The position numbers were made by a program, and so were the translations under genes. Positions 43,926 through 53,180 of a DNA stretch of 64,000 nucleotides are shown in pieces; within the stretch, counting starts at the first letter, position 1, and every line of letters begins with the position of its first letter. Source of the stretch: Pelomonas saccharophila_A (lineage in GTDB: Bacteria; Pseudomonadota; Gammaproteobacteria; Burkholderiales; Burkholderiaceae_C); assembly GCF_031458095.1 (NCBI RefSeq), contig NZ_JAVDXU010000003.1:248001-312000 (forward strand), read 5' to 3'. The notes beneath the pieces were generated by a model, which worked only from the letters and a program-made list of their open reading frames with translations, was not told the origin of the DNA and made no database searches.

Positions 43926-44990
43926 TCAGGGGCCTTCAAAGCAGGTCGGGGTTCGCGGCGCTCGCCCCAGGCTGCGCATGCTGGACGAGCCCGACTCGGA
44001 TGGTTCTTGCAGGCTGCCGCGAAAGTCAGCCGTGCCCTGGTAGCACCAGGCACCTGCTGCCGCAGTGCCATTGCGGCAGCCGGCCGAGAGGCCACCGGCC
44101 GTATCGTTGGCGTTCAAGGCATAGCCGCTCGAAGAGAAGGTCAGCTGAACGTCAGCGAAGCCGCCGACGGCATCGGGAATGACGTTGGAATTGAACGCGA
44201 ACTTGACGCTGGACATGCCAGGGCCCGCCAGATCCACGTCGAACAGTCCGGCGCCGAGGCGGTTCACCACGGCACCCGACAACGAACTGAAGGCCGTCAG
44301 AACGGTCGAGTTGCTCACGCCGCCGCCCAGATTGCCGTGGCCGACCAGTGTCAACCAGGGTGTCATGCTCCGTATCGTTGCGAGGTTCGCCGTCGAATTT
44401 CGAGAGAGCAGATTCGCGGCCGCGTCGGCGTAGTACAGGGAAATCGTGGCTCCCGTGAACTCGACACCGTGGTTGGCAACCTGCTTCGAGTTCTTGAACG
44501 ACGCCACGTAATACAGAGCGCAGCGGCCTCCACCCCCGCAATAGTTGCCGACGCCGTTCACTGCCAGTACCTGGCCATAGGCCGTGGCATCTTGGCCGTT
44601 GCCGGTCACCAAGGTCTGCGCCATGGTGGCCGTCTCGAGATGGGCCTGCGCCAGGCCTGAACCGAAAACGATGCCACCGACGACGAAATCTTTGGAGCTT
44701 CCGTTGCGACGATCGGTCGTGCGGCGTTGCATGCTTTCGCGCGACGCAGGATCAGCTGCGCTGATGGCGGAGCGGCTATCTGGCACGGCCACGCCTTTCA
44801 GCTCGTTCTCAGGTTCGGGCGCGCTCGCTTGTCGGCGCAACGGGTCCGCATCGACACCCTGGGCGCAACACCCTCCCGCGTCGCCCTTGCGGGCGGCGTC
44901 GCAGCTGGCATTGGAAGCGGTCAGCATGAGCACCATGCCGACGGCAAGCATGAGCGGGTTGCAGCCGCGTCGCTGAGGTATCAAAAGCAT
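43926..44990 (-). CDS. Orphan exported protein, 354 aa
   Basis: A signal peptide (CNPLMLAVGMVLMLTASNAS) is followed by a Cys-rich short segment (GGCCAQG) and a beta-rich domain. That domain contains VVGGIVFGSGLAQAHLETAT, GNYCGGGGRCALYYVASF and FAFNSNVIPDAVGGFADVQL. I recognise no family. I prefer the ATG at 44990 because GAGAGAG lies just upstream and it gives a signal peptide; a longer frame begins at 45113. It is downstream of the pseudogene and upstream of the M28 gene on the same strand. Confidence 0.7.
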   Translation of the reverse strand: MLLIPQRRGCNPLMLAVGMVLMLTASNASCDAARKGDAGGCCAQGVDADPLRRQASAPEPENELKGVAVPDSRSAISAADPASRESMQRRTTDRRNGSSKDFVVGGIVFGSGLAQAHLETATMAQTLVTGNGQDATAYGQVLAVNGVGNYCGGGGRCALYYVASFKNSKQVANHGVEFTGATISLYYADAAANLLSRNSTANLATIRSMTPWLTLVGHGNLGGGVSNSTVLTAFSSLSGAVVNRLGAGLFDVDLAGPGMSSVKFAFNSNVIPDAVGGFADVQLTFSSSGYALNANDTAGGLSAGCRNGTAAAGAWCYQGTADFRGSLQEPSESGSSSMRSLGRAPRTPTCFEGP

Positions 44991-45130
44991 GGCCACTCTC
45001 TCGTTTCGCTTCACGATCAGTGTCAGCTTTGTCTCACGCTTTGCATTCCGCAGGGCAGGACCGCCCGGCGGCCACGGGCCGGCTGGCCGGCTCGATTGCT
45101 GACGCGTCGACAAAGCGTCAAAACACCCAT

Positions 45131-45576
45131 TCAGCTGACGATGCCCCGGCTCCTCAGCGCCGCGACCTGCCCGTCGCTCAGTCCCAGTTCCCTCAGCACC
45201 GCGTCCGAGTCCTGGCCCAGCGCCGGCGCGTTGCGACGGTGGCCGCCCGGCGAGGCCGGGCGGAAGTTCTCGATCAGCACATCGGCTTCAGCCGCCAGCC
45301 GGCGCACGATGTCCTGCCCCTCGGGCGTGCGCAGGTCCAGCGCCAGCGAGCGCTTGTTGCGCGACTGCACCTGCCACCACACCGAGGTGCCGTCCAGCAG
45401 CAGACGCCACTTGCGCAGCGGGTCGCCGGCGCCGGGCGGCTCGATCTTGATGACCTCGGCGCCGAAGTTGGCCAGGGTCTTGGCGACAAAGGGGCCGGCG
45501 ATCAACTGGCCGAGTTCGATGACTTTGAGGCCGGGAGGGCGGCGGGGGGCGTGGGGGAAATGAAGGCGGCGGACAT
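45131..45576 (-). pseudogene. CaiB/BaiF CoA-transferase with large internal deletion
   Basis: The first about 110 codons match the N-terminus of family III CoA-transferases: LKVIELGQLIAGPFVAKTLA, FGAEVIKIEPPGAGDPLRKW and LDLRTPEGQDIVRRLA. Then the frame jumps to a typical C-terminus (LGQDSDAVLRELGLSDGQVA ALRSRGIVS), missing about 250 residues including the active-site Asp region. The start is also broken: the only suitable ATG (45576) is in another frame from LKVIEL, which implies a further one-base change in the C-rich leader. The enzyme cannot be active. Confidence 0.8.
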
Positions 45577-45743
45577 GCCTGGCAGTTTCCGGCGGCGCGG
45601 TGCGCGGAGCATGCGGAACTGAAGCGCCGACGCTTGATTGCCGGCGAAGACCAGATCGCGGGTAACCAACCACGCCGTGAGTAGGAAGCGGGCAATATCG
45701 CTTGCTAAACTTGCAAAAAAAGCAGCCCGAGAGCAGCGCGCCA

Positions 45744-46259
45744 ATGAACCAAGAGAGAACACGGTCGGGAGGCCATCCTGAGTTCGCGACTGAAGCGGAC
45801 TTCGTGGAGAGGTTCGTCGATAAGTTGGCCAAAGGCCGGACTGCATTCGGCCGCGTGCAGATCACCACTGAATGGGACCATCGGTCCGGCGTTGTCGATG
45901 TGCTGGCACGCCATCGTCGCAAGACGCTGATGGCTTTCGAGGCCAAGCTCGACAACTGGAAGCGCGCTTTCCATCAGGCGTACCGCAGCACGGCGTACGC
46001 CAACAAGTCTTACGTCATCGTTCCCGAACACGTGGCCAGCAGAGCCATGCGGGACCGAGAAGAGTTTGAGTTGAGGGGAGTGGGACTATGTTCATTCAAC
46101 GGATCAGCCGTGCAGGTGCTCATAGAGGCTACGGAGCAGGATGCCCTGCTCAGGTGGTTGCGCGAGCAGGCTCACGAGCATTTCGACACGCTGCCCAATG
46201 AGCACCGCGCTGGACCTAAGCGCGGCAGCAGCGGATCTTTGCCAGCAGCGCGGCTTTGA
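45744..46259 (+). CDS. PD-(D/E)XK nuclease-like protein (cassette gene 1)
   Basis: This 171-aa protein has a probable restriction-endonuclease fold. After an N-terminal helix (TEADFVERFVDKLAKG) come TEWDHRSGVVDVLARHRR and KTLMAFEAKLDNWKRAF, which give the Asp, 13 residues, Glu-x-Lys arrangement. A helix with HQAYRSTAYANKSYVIVP follows. These features match PD-(D/E)XK enzymes acting on nucleic acid, but catalysis is an inference. The kinase frame begins 62 bases before its stop. Base composition is lower in GC than in the surrounding housekeeping genes. A TTG 14 codons upstream is an alternative start. Confidence 0.75.
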   Translation: MNQERTRSGGHPEFATEADFVERFVDKLAKGRTAFGRVQITTEWDHRSGVVDVLARHRRKTLMAFEAKLDNWKRAFHQAYRSTAYANKSYVIVPEHVASRAMRDREEFELRGVGLCSFNGSAVQVLIEATEQDALLRWLREQAHEHFDTLPNEHRAGPKRGSSGSLPAARL

Positions 46260-47041
46260 GTTTCACGGCGAGCTTGGGAAGGGGGCGTTCAAGAGCGCTT
46301 ACCTTGCCAAGAACGGCCAGACGCCGTTTGCGTTAAAGCTGGCGGCCGTAACAGGTAGCCCGGAGCGCTTGATCCGTGAGGCGGTCGCACTGCAAGGATG
46401 TTCCCATCCGGCGATTGCGACGCTCTTTGAAGCCTTCCCGCATACATACGGCAGCGTGCAGCTTTGGGTAGTCTGCGAAGAGTATCTTGCTGGCGGCACG
46501 CTCGAAGCAAAGCTCAAGGGCGGCCTGCCCCCCGCCAGCCGTTCTTCGAAGCATCGCTGTCACCTTGGCCGAGGTGCTTGAGCACCTGAACGACAAGAAG
46601 CTCGTGCACCGAGACATCAAGCCGGCCAACATCATGTTCAGGGCAAATGGGGCGCCGGTGCTCACGGACTTCGGCATCGTGAGGATGCTAGACCAACCCA
46701 CGCTCACTCAGGCGTTCCTCAACATGGGGCCTGGCACTCCTGCATACGCGGCACCAGAGCAACTGACGAACGACAAAGCCTTAATCGACTGGCGCACAGA
46801 CCAGTTCGACTTGGCCATCGTGCTGGCCGAATGTCTCCTCGGCCACCATCCCTTCGTCGAGCCTGGTAAGACGATCCACGACGCGATCATGAACGTGGCC
46901 GCCAAGCAGGAGATGCCAATCGCCAACGCTCACCGTCTTGAAGCTCTCGGCTTCGGCTCTCTCGCCAAGGCGCTGAAACCTTGGCCCATCGCCAGATATC
47001 GCAGGCCTTCCGAGTTCATCGAGTCCCTAAAGCAACCCTGA
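46198..47041 (+). CDS. Ser/Thr protein kinase, frameshifted at a C6 tract (cassette gene 2)
   Basis: The two frames together give a full Hanks-type kinase of about 280 aa. In frame 1 are the glycine loop GELGKGAFKSAYLA, the ATP Lys in FALKLAAV and the Glu in LIREAVALQG. In frame 2 are the catalytic LVHRDIKPANIMF, LTDFGIVRM, GTPAYAAPEQL and RTDQFDLAIVLAE. The frame changes at six C (46528-46533): one extra base breaks the gene after about 110 codons. Either the kinase is inactive, it uses frameshifting, or the base is a sequencing error. No membrane segment is present. Confidence 0.82.
46528..46533 (+). repeat. C6 homopolymer at the kinase frameshift
   Basis: The run CCCCCC within CTGCCCCCCGCC is the only place where removing one base joins the two halves of the kinase in a single frame. 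Runs of this kind are prone to slippage and to sequencing error. Confidence 0.75.
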
Positions 47042-47050
47042 GAGGAACCA

Positions 47051-48205
47051 ATGGCGTCCTATCTGCAGTTCGGCCACGATTCGTGGAATCTCCTTGAGGA
47101 ACAGGACATTGGCTCGTACTCGGGGCTCGTCCTCAGCCCGGTCAATGACGGGCCTACAGACGTTCAAACGCGGTTGGCGCGCCTAGGTGAACTGCGCGAT
47201 GAGCTTGAGGTCATCCTCGACCCGCAGATGTACAACCCAGCGGTCGACAAAGGCAAGATGGATCAGTGGGCCTATTTCTCAGCCGACTTTGCAACGGCCG
47301 ATCATGCCGACGCGGGGTGGTGGAGCCAGCGCGGTCACGAGATTGTTGAGCAAGGCGCTCAGCTTGGCGTGGACGTGGTCTGCTCACCAGCGCTATTCCC
47401 GAGAGCATTTACTGACGACTACTACTCGCTGATGGTGGAGGTCGCCGATGCCACCAAGCGCTACGCAGACGGGCACGGCATCCAAACGATGCTGACGGCC
47501 ATAGTTAGCCTTCGCGACCTCGCCAACCCCGCCCGGGCAATGGCCATTGCCTCGATCCTCTCCCGAAGTTCCTGCGAGCGGATCTATCTCACCTTCCTCA
47601 ATGAGGACGTGCCGCCCAGAGAACCTCTTAGAGATGGTGCAGGCATCCCGACGGCGGTGCACCTGATCCGCCTTCTCTCTGCGGAAATGCGGGTGCACGT
47701 CGCCTTCGCTAGCCACGACCTTGTTCTGTGGAAGTACGCCGGCGCCACAGACATCTCGACCGGCAAGTTCATGAACCTCCGGCGTTTCTCTCCTGGGCGG
47801 TGGCAGGAAGAAGAACCCGGCGGACGTCAGGTCGCGTATTGGAATGAAGGACCGCTGATGGCGCGACTACGCGAAGCGGACGTTGCGTTGCTGCTGCGGC
47901 ACGGATGGTTCGAAGGCCGGGACACGTCCGACAACCCTGCCGAAGCACGCATCCTGCAGATCATCCGCAGCGGTGCCGGCACACCTTGGCTGAAGTTGTC
48001 TTGGATGCAGTACCTGAGATGGGCAAGCAACATGGAAGCCGTTTGGCATGGCAGTCCAGCCGCGGCTGAAGCATCGTTGGACGCCGCGGACCGCAGTTGG
48101 GGCGAGGTTGTCGACCGCAAACGCATCCTGTTCCAGGATAGGTTCAACAACGGAGACCATGTCCGTGCTTGGTTGAACGCACTGCGTGAAGGCGGCGCCA
48201 GATAG
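47051..48205 (+). CDS. Unknown protein, possible TIM barrel (cassette gene 3)
   Basis: This 384-aa soluble protein has no recognised family. It starts SYLQFGHDSWNLLEEQDIG, then alternates short hydrophobic strands with helices: LVLSPVNDGPTDVQ, LEVILDPQMYNPAV, QLGVDVVCSPALFPRAF, SCERIYLTFLNEDVPP, MRVHVAFASHDLVLWKYAG and ADVALLLRHGWFEGRDT. The order suggests a (beta/alpha)8 barrel. AGAGGAACCA stands directly before the ATG, 10 bases after the kinase stop, so it is expressed with the kinase. It may be the target, effector or sensor of the cassette. Confidence 0.75.
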   Translation: MASYLQFGHDSWNLLEEQDIGSYSGLVLSPVNDGPTDVQTRLARLGELRDELEVILDPQMYNPAVDKGKMDQWAYFSADFATADHADAGWWSQRGHEIVEQGAQLGVDVVCSPALFPRAFTDDYYSLMVEVADATKRYADGHGIQTMLTAIVSLRDLANPARAMAIASILSRSSCERIYLTFLNEDVPPREPLRDGAGIPTAVHLIRLLSAEMRVHVAFASHDLVLWKYAGATDISTGKFMNLRRFSPGRWQEEEPGGRQVAYWNEGPLMARLREADVALLLRHGWFEGRDTSDNPAEARILQIIRSGAGTPWLKLSWMQYLRWASNMEAVWHGSPAAAEASLDAADRSWGEVVDRKRILFQDRFNNGDHVRAWLNALREGGAR

Positions 48206-48234
48206 AGGCGTGCATCGGTTCCAGCGGCGTAGTA

Positions 48235-48254
48235 CCGGCTGGCCGCGTAGCCGG
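48235..48254. terminator. Hairpin between the cassette and convergent ureC
   Basis: CCGGCT and AGCCGG pair around 8 bases in the 75-base gap between the convergent unknown gene and ureC. There is no T-tract. It is a weak bidirectional terminator candidate. Confidence 0.35.
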
Positions 48255-48280
48255 ACATCGCACCTTGCCGGTCGACGGTG

Positions 48281-49995
<1,715 letters not shown>

Positions 49996-49999
<4 letters not shown>

Positions 50000-50301
50000 A
50001 GCTTGCCCTGCACCAGGCCGCGGAAGCCCCAGACGGCGCGGTCGCCGCCGAGATCGACCAGCTCGACGGTGCGCGTCTGCCCAGGCTCGAAGCGCACGGC
50101 CGTGCCGCTGCAGATGTTCAGCCGCATGCCGCGCGCGGCCTCGCGGTCGAAGCCGAGGGCCGCATTGGTCTCGGCGAAGTGGTAGTGGGAGCCGACCTGG
50201 ATGGGCCGGGTGCCGGTGTTGGCGACCTTCAGCGTCAGCGTGCGGCGGCCGGGGTTGAGTTCATGTTCGCCCTCTCGAGGGATCAGTTCGCCCGGCACCA
50301 T
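49996..50301 (-). CDS. ureB: UreB, urease beta subunit
   Basis: The 101-aa beta subunit begins MVPGELIPREGEHELNPGRR, contains VGSHYHFAETNAALGFDREA and ends VWGFRGLVQGKL. The ATG at 50301 overlaps the stop of the upstream small gene (TGATG), which settles the start. The open frame upstream of it is out of family. Confidence 0.96.
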
Positions 50302-50468
50302 CACTTGCGGCCCTTGGTGAGCCACCAGAGGGCGACACCGGCCACGGCCACCAGGGCCGTCATGCCGGCGCCATCCCAGCCATGCATGTGGACGGTGGGG
50401 GCGCCATGACCGTCATGGGCCAGGGCAGAGGCGCCGATCAGGGGCAGCAGCAGGAGCATCTTGCGCAT
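50301..50468 (-). CDS. UreJ/HupE-like mini-protein between ureA and ureB
   Basis: This 55-aa protein has a signal peptide (RKMLLLLPLIGASALA), then a His-rich start HDGHGAPTVHMHGWDG, one membrane helix (AGMTALVAVAGVALWWL) and a basic end. HupE/UreJ nickel permeases start with a similar His-x-x-His stretch directly after the signal peptide and contain a G-x-D-x-x-x-A-M-x-A-V-G segment. This looks like a miniature version with only one helix. ureB starts at its stop (TGATG), and ureA ends 7 bases before it. The reading frame, signal peptide and position support a real gene. Confidence 0.78.
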   Translation of the reverse strand: MRKMLLLLPLIGASALAHDGHGAPTVHMHGWDGAGMTALVAVAGVALWWLTKGRK

Positions 50469-50475
50469 GGCGGTC

Positions 50476-50778
50476 TCAAGGGATGGGTTGGTGGACCGTG
50501 ACGAGCTTGGTGCCGTCCGGGAAGGTCGCTTCGACCTGGATCTCGGGAATCATCTCGGCGATGCCGTCCATGACGTCGTCGCGCGTCAGCACGGTGCGGC
50601 CCTCGCTCATCAGCTCGGCCACGCTCTTGCCGTCGCGGGCACCTTCGAGGATGGCGGCGCTGATCAGCGCAACGGACTCGGGGTAGTTGAGCTTGAGCCC
50701 GCGGGCTTTGCGCCTCTCGGCCAGCAAGGCGGCGGTGAACAGAAGGAGCTTGTCCTTCTCACGTGGGGTTAGTTCCAT
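50476..50778 (-). CDS. ureA: UreA, urease gamma subunit
   Basis: The 100-aa gamma subunit begins MELTPREKDKLLLFTAALLA and contains LNYPESVALISAAILEGARD, EGRTVLTRDDVMDGIAEMIP and VQVEATFPDG-like sequence at its end. It is the first structural urease gene and no ureD precedes it. The 84-base gap upstream separates it from the nitroreductase gene. Confidence 0.97.
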   Translation of the reverse strand: MELTPREKDKLLLFTAALLAERRKARGLKLNYPESVALISAAILEGARDGKSVAELMSEGRTVLTRDDVMDGIAEMIPEIQVEATFPDGTKLVTVHQPIP

Positions 50779-50862
50779 CTCGCTCTGCTCGATATCTTTC
50801 AGTCAGCACGTGCGGCCGCAAAGGCCGGCCGAACTCGGGGAGTGAGTTCCATAGTTGGACTG

Positions 50863-51444
50863 TCACTTGCAAGCCGGGTGCCAGTCGATCAGCACCTGCC
50901 CGGGGTCGGGCTTGCGGGCCGGGCCTGCGGGCAAGCGCGCCGGCGTGCCCAGCGCAATCCAGCCCAGCAGCGTCTCGCCCGGTTCGCAGAAAGCCGCGGC
51001 GATGGAGGGGTTGCGAACCTTGGCGCCGCTGAGCATCTTGCCGCCAAAGCCCAGGGCATGGGCCGCCGTCAGGAAGTTGGCAATGGCCCCGCCCACCGCT
51101 GCCCATTGCTCGTGGGCCGGCACCTGCGGGTGGCCGAGGTCGATGCGGGCGACGACGGCGACGGTCATCGGCGGCTTCAGCGCGCGCTCGGCATCCAGGG
51201 CGGCGCCCTCCTCGCCCTTGCCGGCCGCCAGCGCCGCGTCGGCAAACAGGGCGGCCATGCCCTGCTTTGCGGCGCCGCGCACCAGCTTGAACCGGTAAGG
51301 CACCAACTCGGCGTGGTCGGGTGCGCGCAACGCGGCCTGCACCATCAGCGCCAGCTGCTCGTCGCTGGGGCCGGGCTCAACGAGGTGCTTGGGGCCGACC
51401 GAATAGCGGGTCAGCAGGGTTTGCAGCGAGGTCTCGTGGTTCAT
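50863..51444 (-). CDS. YdjA-like nitroreductase (FMN)
   Basis: This 193-aa protein is of the minimal nitroreductase type. Landmarks are LVEPGPSDEQLALMVQAALR, RAPDHAELVPYRFKLVRG (the FMN contact region), AHALGFGGKMLSGAKVRNPS and LLGWIALGTP. It looks more like E. coli YdjA than like NfsB. YdjA is encoded next to selD in E. coli, and here the gene overlaps the second permease (ATGA) at the end of the selenium-linked operon. This link suggests a role in selenium reduction, which is not proven. Confidence 0.85.
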   Translation of the reverse strand: MNHETSLQTLLTRYSVGPKHLVEPGPSDEQLALMVQAALRAPDHAELVPYRFKLVRGAAKQGMAALFADAALAAGKGEEGAALDAERALKPPMTVAVVARIDLGHPQVPAHEQWAAVGGAIANFLTAAHALGFGGKMLSGAKVRNPSIAAAFCEPGETLLGWIALGTPARLPAGPARKPDPGQVLIDWHPACK

Positions 51445-52196
51445 TGCGTCAGCATTCTGCGCGCGGCCCAGGACAGGGCGTCCACCAGGCCCACCAGCGC
51501 AATCATCGCGATCAGCACCGTGCAGGTCTCGTGCATCTGGAAGAGGCCCAGGTGATAGCTCAGCATCTGGCCCAGGCCGCCGGCGCCGACGACGCCCAGC
51601 ACGCTGGCCGCGCGAATGTTGTTCTCCCAGCGGTAGAGCGTATAGCTGACGAGCTGGGGCAGGGTCTGCGGCAGCGTGGCGAACAGCCACACGCGCCCCG
51701 CGCCGACACCGCGCTGGCGCAGGGCCAGCGCCACCTCGGGCGAGGCGTTCTCGAAGCTCTCGGCAAACAGCCGGCCGAGCACGCCGCTGGTGTGCAGGGC
51801 CAGGGCCAGGGTGCCGGGCAGCGGCCCCAGCCCGGAGAGGATCAGCAGCAGCGAGGCCCAGACCAGCTCGGGCACGCTGCGCAGCGCATTCAGCACCAGC
51901 CGGGCCGCGGCGCGCGCCACGCCCGTGCCGGCGGCGGGCAAGGCCAGCAGCAGGCCGCCGCCCACGGCCAAGGCGGTGCCTATGGCCGACATGGCCAGTG
52001 TTTCCAGCAGCGCCCAACCGGTCTTGGCGAGAAAGGCCGGCGCGGTTTCAGGCGGGAAGAAGCTGGACGCAAAGCGGCCCATGCTGGCCAGGGCCTCGGG
52101 GCCGAGGAGGGCGGCCCATTGCAGGTCCAGGGACCAGAAGCTGGCGATGACCAGCGCCAGCAGGCCCAGCAACACGGCGAACGTGGACAACCTCAT
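51441..52196 (-). CDS. PhnE-type ABC permease 2
   Basis: This 251-aa inner-membrane permease has the EAA loop region FENASPEVALALRQRGVGAG and VSYTLYRWENNIRAASVLGV, followed by VGAGGLGQMLSYHL, as in phosphonate/phosphate-type permeases. About six membrane helices are visible. The ATG at 52196 gives a hydrophobic N-terminus. It is a second, diverged permease, so the transporter is likely a heterodimer. Confidence 0.9.
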   Translation of the reverse strand: MRLSTFAVLLGLLALVIASFWSLDLQWAALLGPEALASMGRFASSFFPPETAPAFLAKTGWALLETLAMSAIGTALAVGGGLLLALPAAGTGVARAAARLVLNALRSVPELVWASLLLILSGLGPLPGTLALALHTSGVLGRLFAESFENASPEVALALRQRGVGAGRVWLFATLPQTLPQLVSYTLYRWENNIRAASVLGVVGAGGLGQMLSYHLGLFQMHETCTVLIAMIALVGLVDALSWAARRMLTQ

Positions 52197-52270
52197 GTCA
52201 GCGATCCATTCCGCATTGAGGCAATTCCGCGGGCCGAGCGCCGGGCCGCTCCCTAGCCGGCCCGCACTGG

Positions 52271-52353
52271 CGATGTCCTTGCGGCTCAATGCCGCAAGCA
52301 TCGCCGTCCCCGCGGGGGACCGACCGGACTCGCTCGCGTTCAGCGATGCGAGT
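52271..52353. repeat. Three tandem hairpins between the two permease genes
   Basis: In a 174-base gap there are three adjacent inverted repeats: TTGCGGC/GCCGCAA (52279-52297, with outer CGATG/CATCG), GTCCCC/GGGGAC (52306-52320), and ACTCGCTCGC/GCGA-t-GCGAGT (52328-52353). None has a T-run. They may be a REP-like element or mRNA-stabilising stems that change the ratio of the two permeases. Confidence 0.6.
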
Positions 52354-52370
52354 GTGGGTGAGGGGCATCT

Positions 52371-53180
52371 TCATGCCAACCTCCCGCGCAGCCAGCGGCT
52401 GAAGGCGTCGCTGGCCATGACCAGCGCGATGAAGACCAGCAGGATGGCGCTGACCTCGTTGCCGGCGAACATCTTGGACGCGTTGTCCAGCTGCTGGCCC
52501 AGGCCGCCGGCGCCGACAAAGCCCAGCACGACGGAGGAGCGCACGGCGCATTCCCAGCGGTAGACGGTGTAGCTCAGCAGTTCGGGCAGGCAGCTCGGCA
52601 GCGCGCCGAACAGCAGGGCCTGCAGACGGCCGCTGCCGCAGCGCAGCAAGGCCTGTGTCGGTGCGGCATCGGCGCTCTCCAGGATCTCCGCATAGACCTT
52701 GCCCAGCATGCCGCCGTAGGCAATCGCGATGGCGAGCACGCCAGCTGTGGGGCCGAGGCCGACGACGCGCACGAAGACCAGGGCCCAGACCAGCTCGGGA
52801 ATGGAACGCAGCAGCACCAGCAGGGCCCGCACCGCGCGGCGCAGCCAACGCGCCGGGCCGGGTAGCCCTTCCAGCGTGCTGGCCGACAGCCGCGATGTCG
52901 ACACCAGGGCCAGGGGAACGGCCAGCAGCAGCGCCAGGCTCATGCCCGCCGTCGCGATGGCCACCGTGCGCCAGGTGTCGCGGGCCAGCAGGGTCAGGAA
53001 CTCGCTGTCGGCACGCGGCGTGATGAACTGGGCCAGGAAGCGGCTCGTGGCGCGCAGGCTGCGCTCGTCGAACAGGGCCCAGGGCTTGAATTCGGCCAGC
53101 ACGAGCAGCGGCCAGGCCAGCACCACCATGATCAGCAGCGTGGCCCAGCGCCGCGCCTGGTCGGGATCGCGCAGCGTCAT
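52371..53180 (-). CDS. PhnE-type ABC permease 1
   Basis: This 269-aa permease has LRSIPELVWALVFVRVVGLG, EILESADAAPTQALLRCGSG, LPELLSYTVYRWECAVRSSV and VLGFVGAGGLGQQLDN, the conserved pattern of the phosphonate-type family. About six membrane segments are present. The ATG at 53180 overlaps the ATPase stop (ATGA); a GTG two codons upstream is less likely. Confidence 0.91.
   Translation of the reverse strand: MTLRDPDQARRWATLLIMVVLAWPLLVLAEFKPWALFDERSLRATSRFLAQFITPRADSEFLTLLARDTWRTVAIATAGMSLALLLAVPLALVSTSRLSASTLEGLPGPARWLRRAVRALLVLLRSIPELVWALVFVRVVGLGPTAGVLAIAIAYGGMLGKVYAEILESADAAPTQALLRCGSGRLQALLFGALPSCLPELLSYTVYRWECAVRSSVVLGFVGAGGLGQQLDNASKMFAGNEVSAILLVFIALVMASDAFSRWLRGRLA

Noticed and set aside
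45131..45955. Intact 274-aa CoA-transferase
   Set aside because: The N-terminal extension has no family similarity, the conserved start is out of frame, and about 250 central residues are missing.
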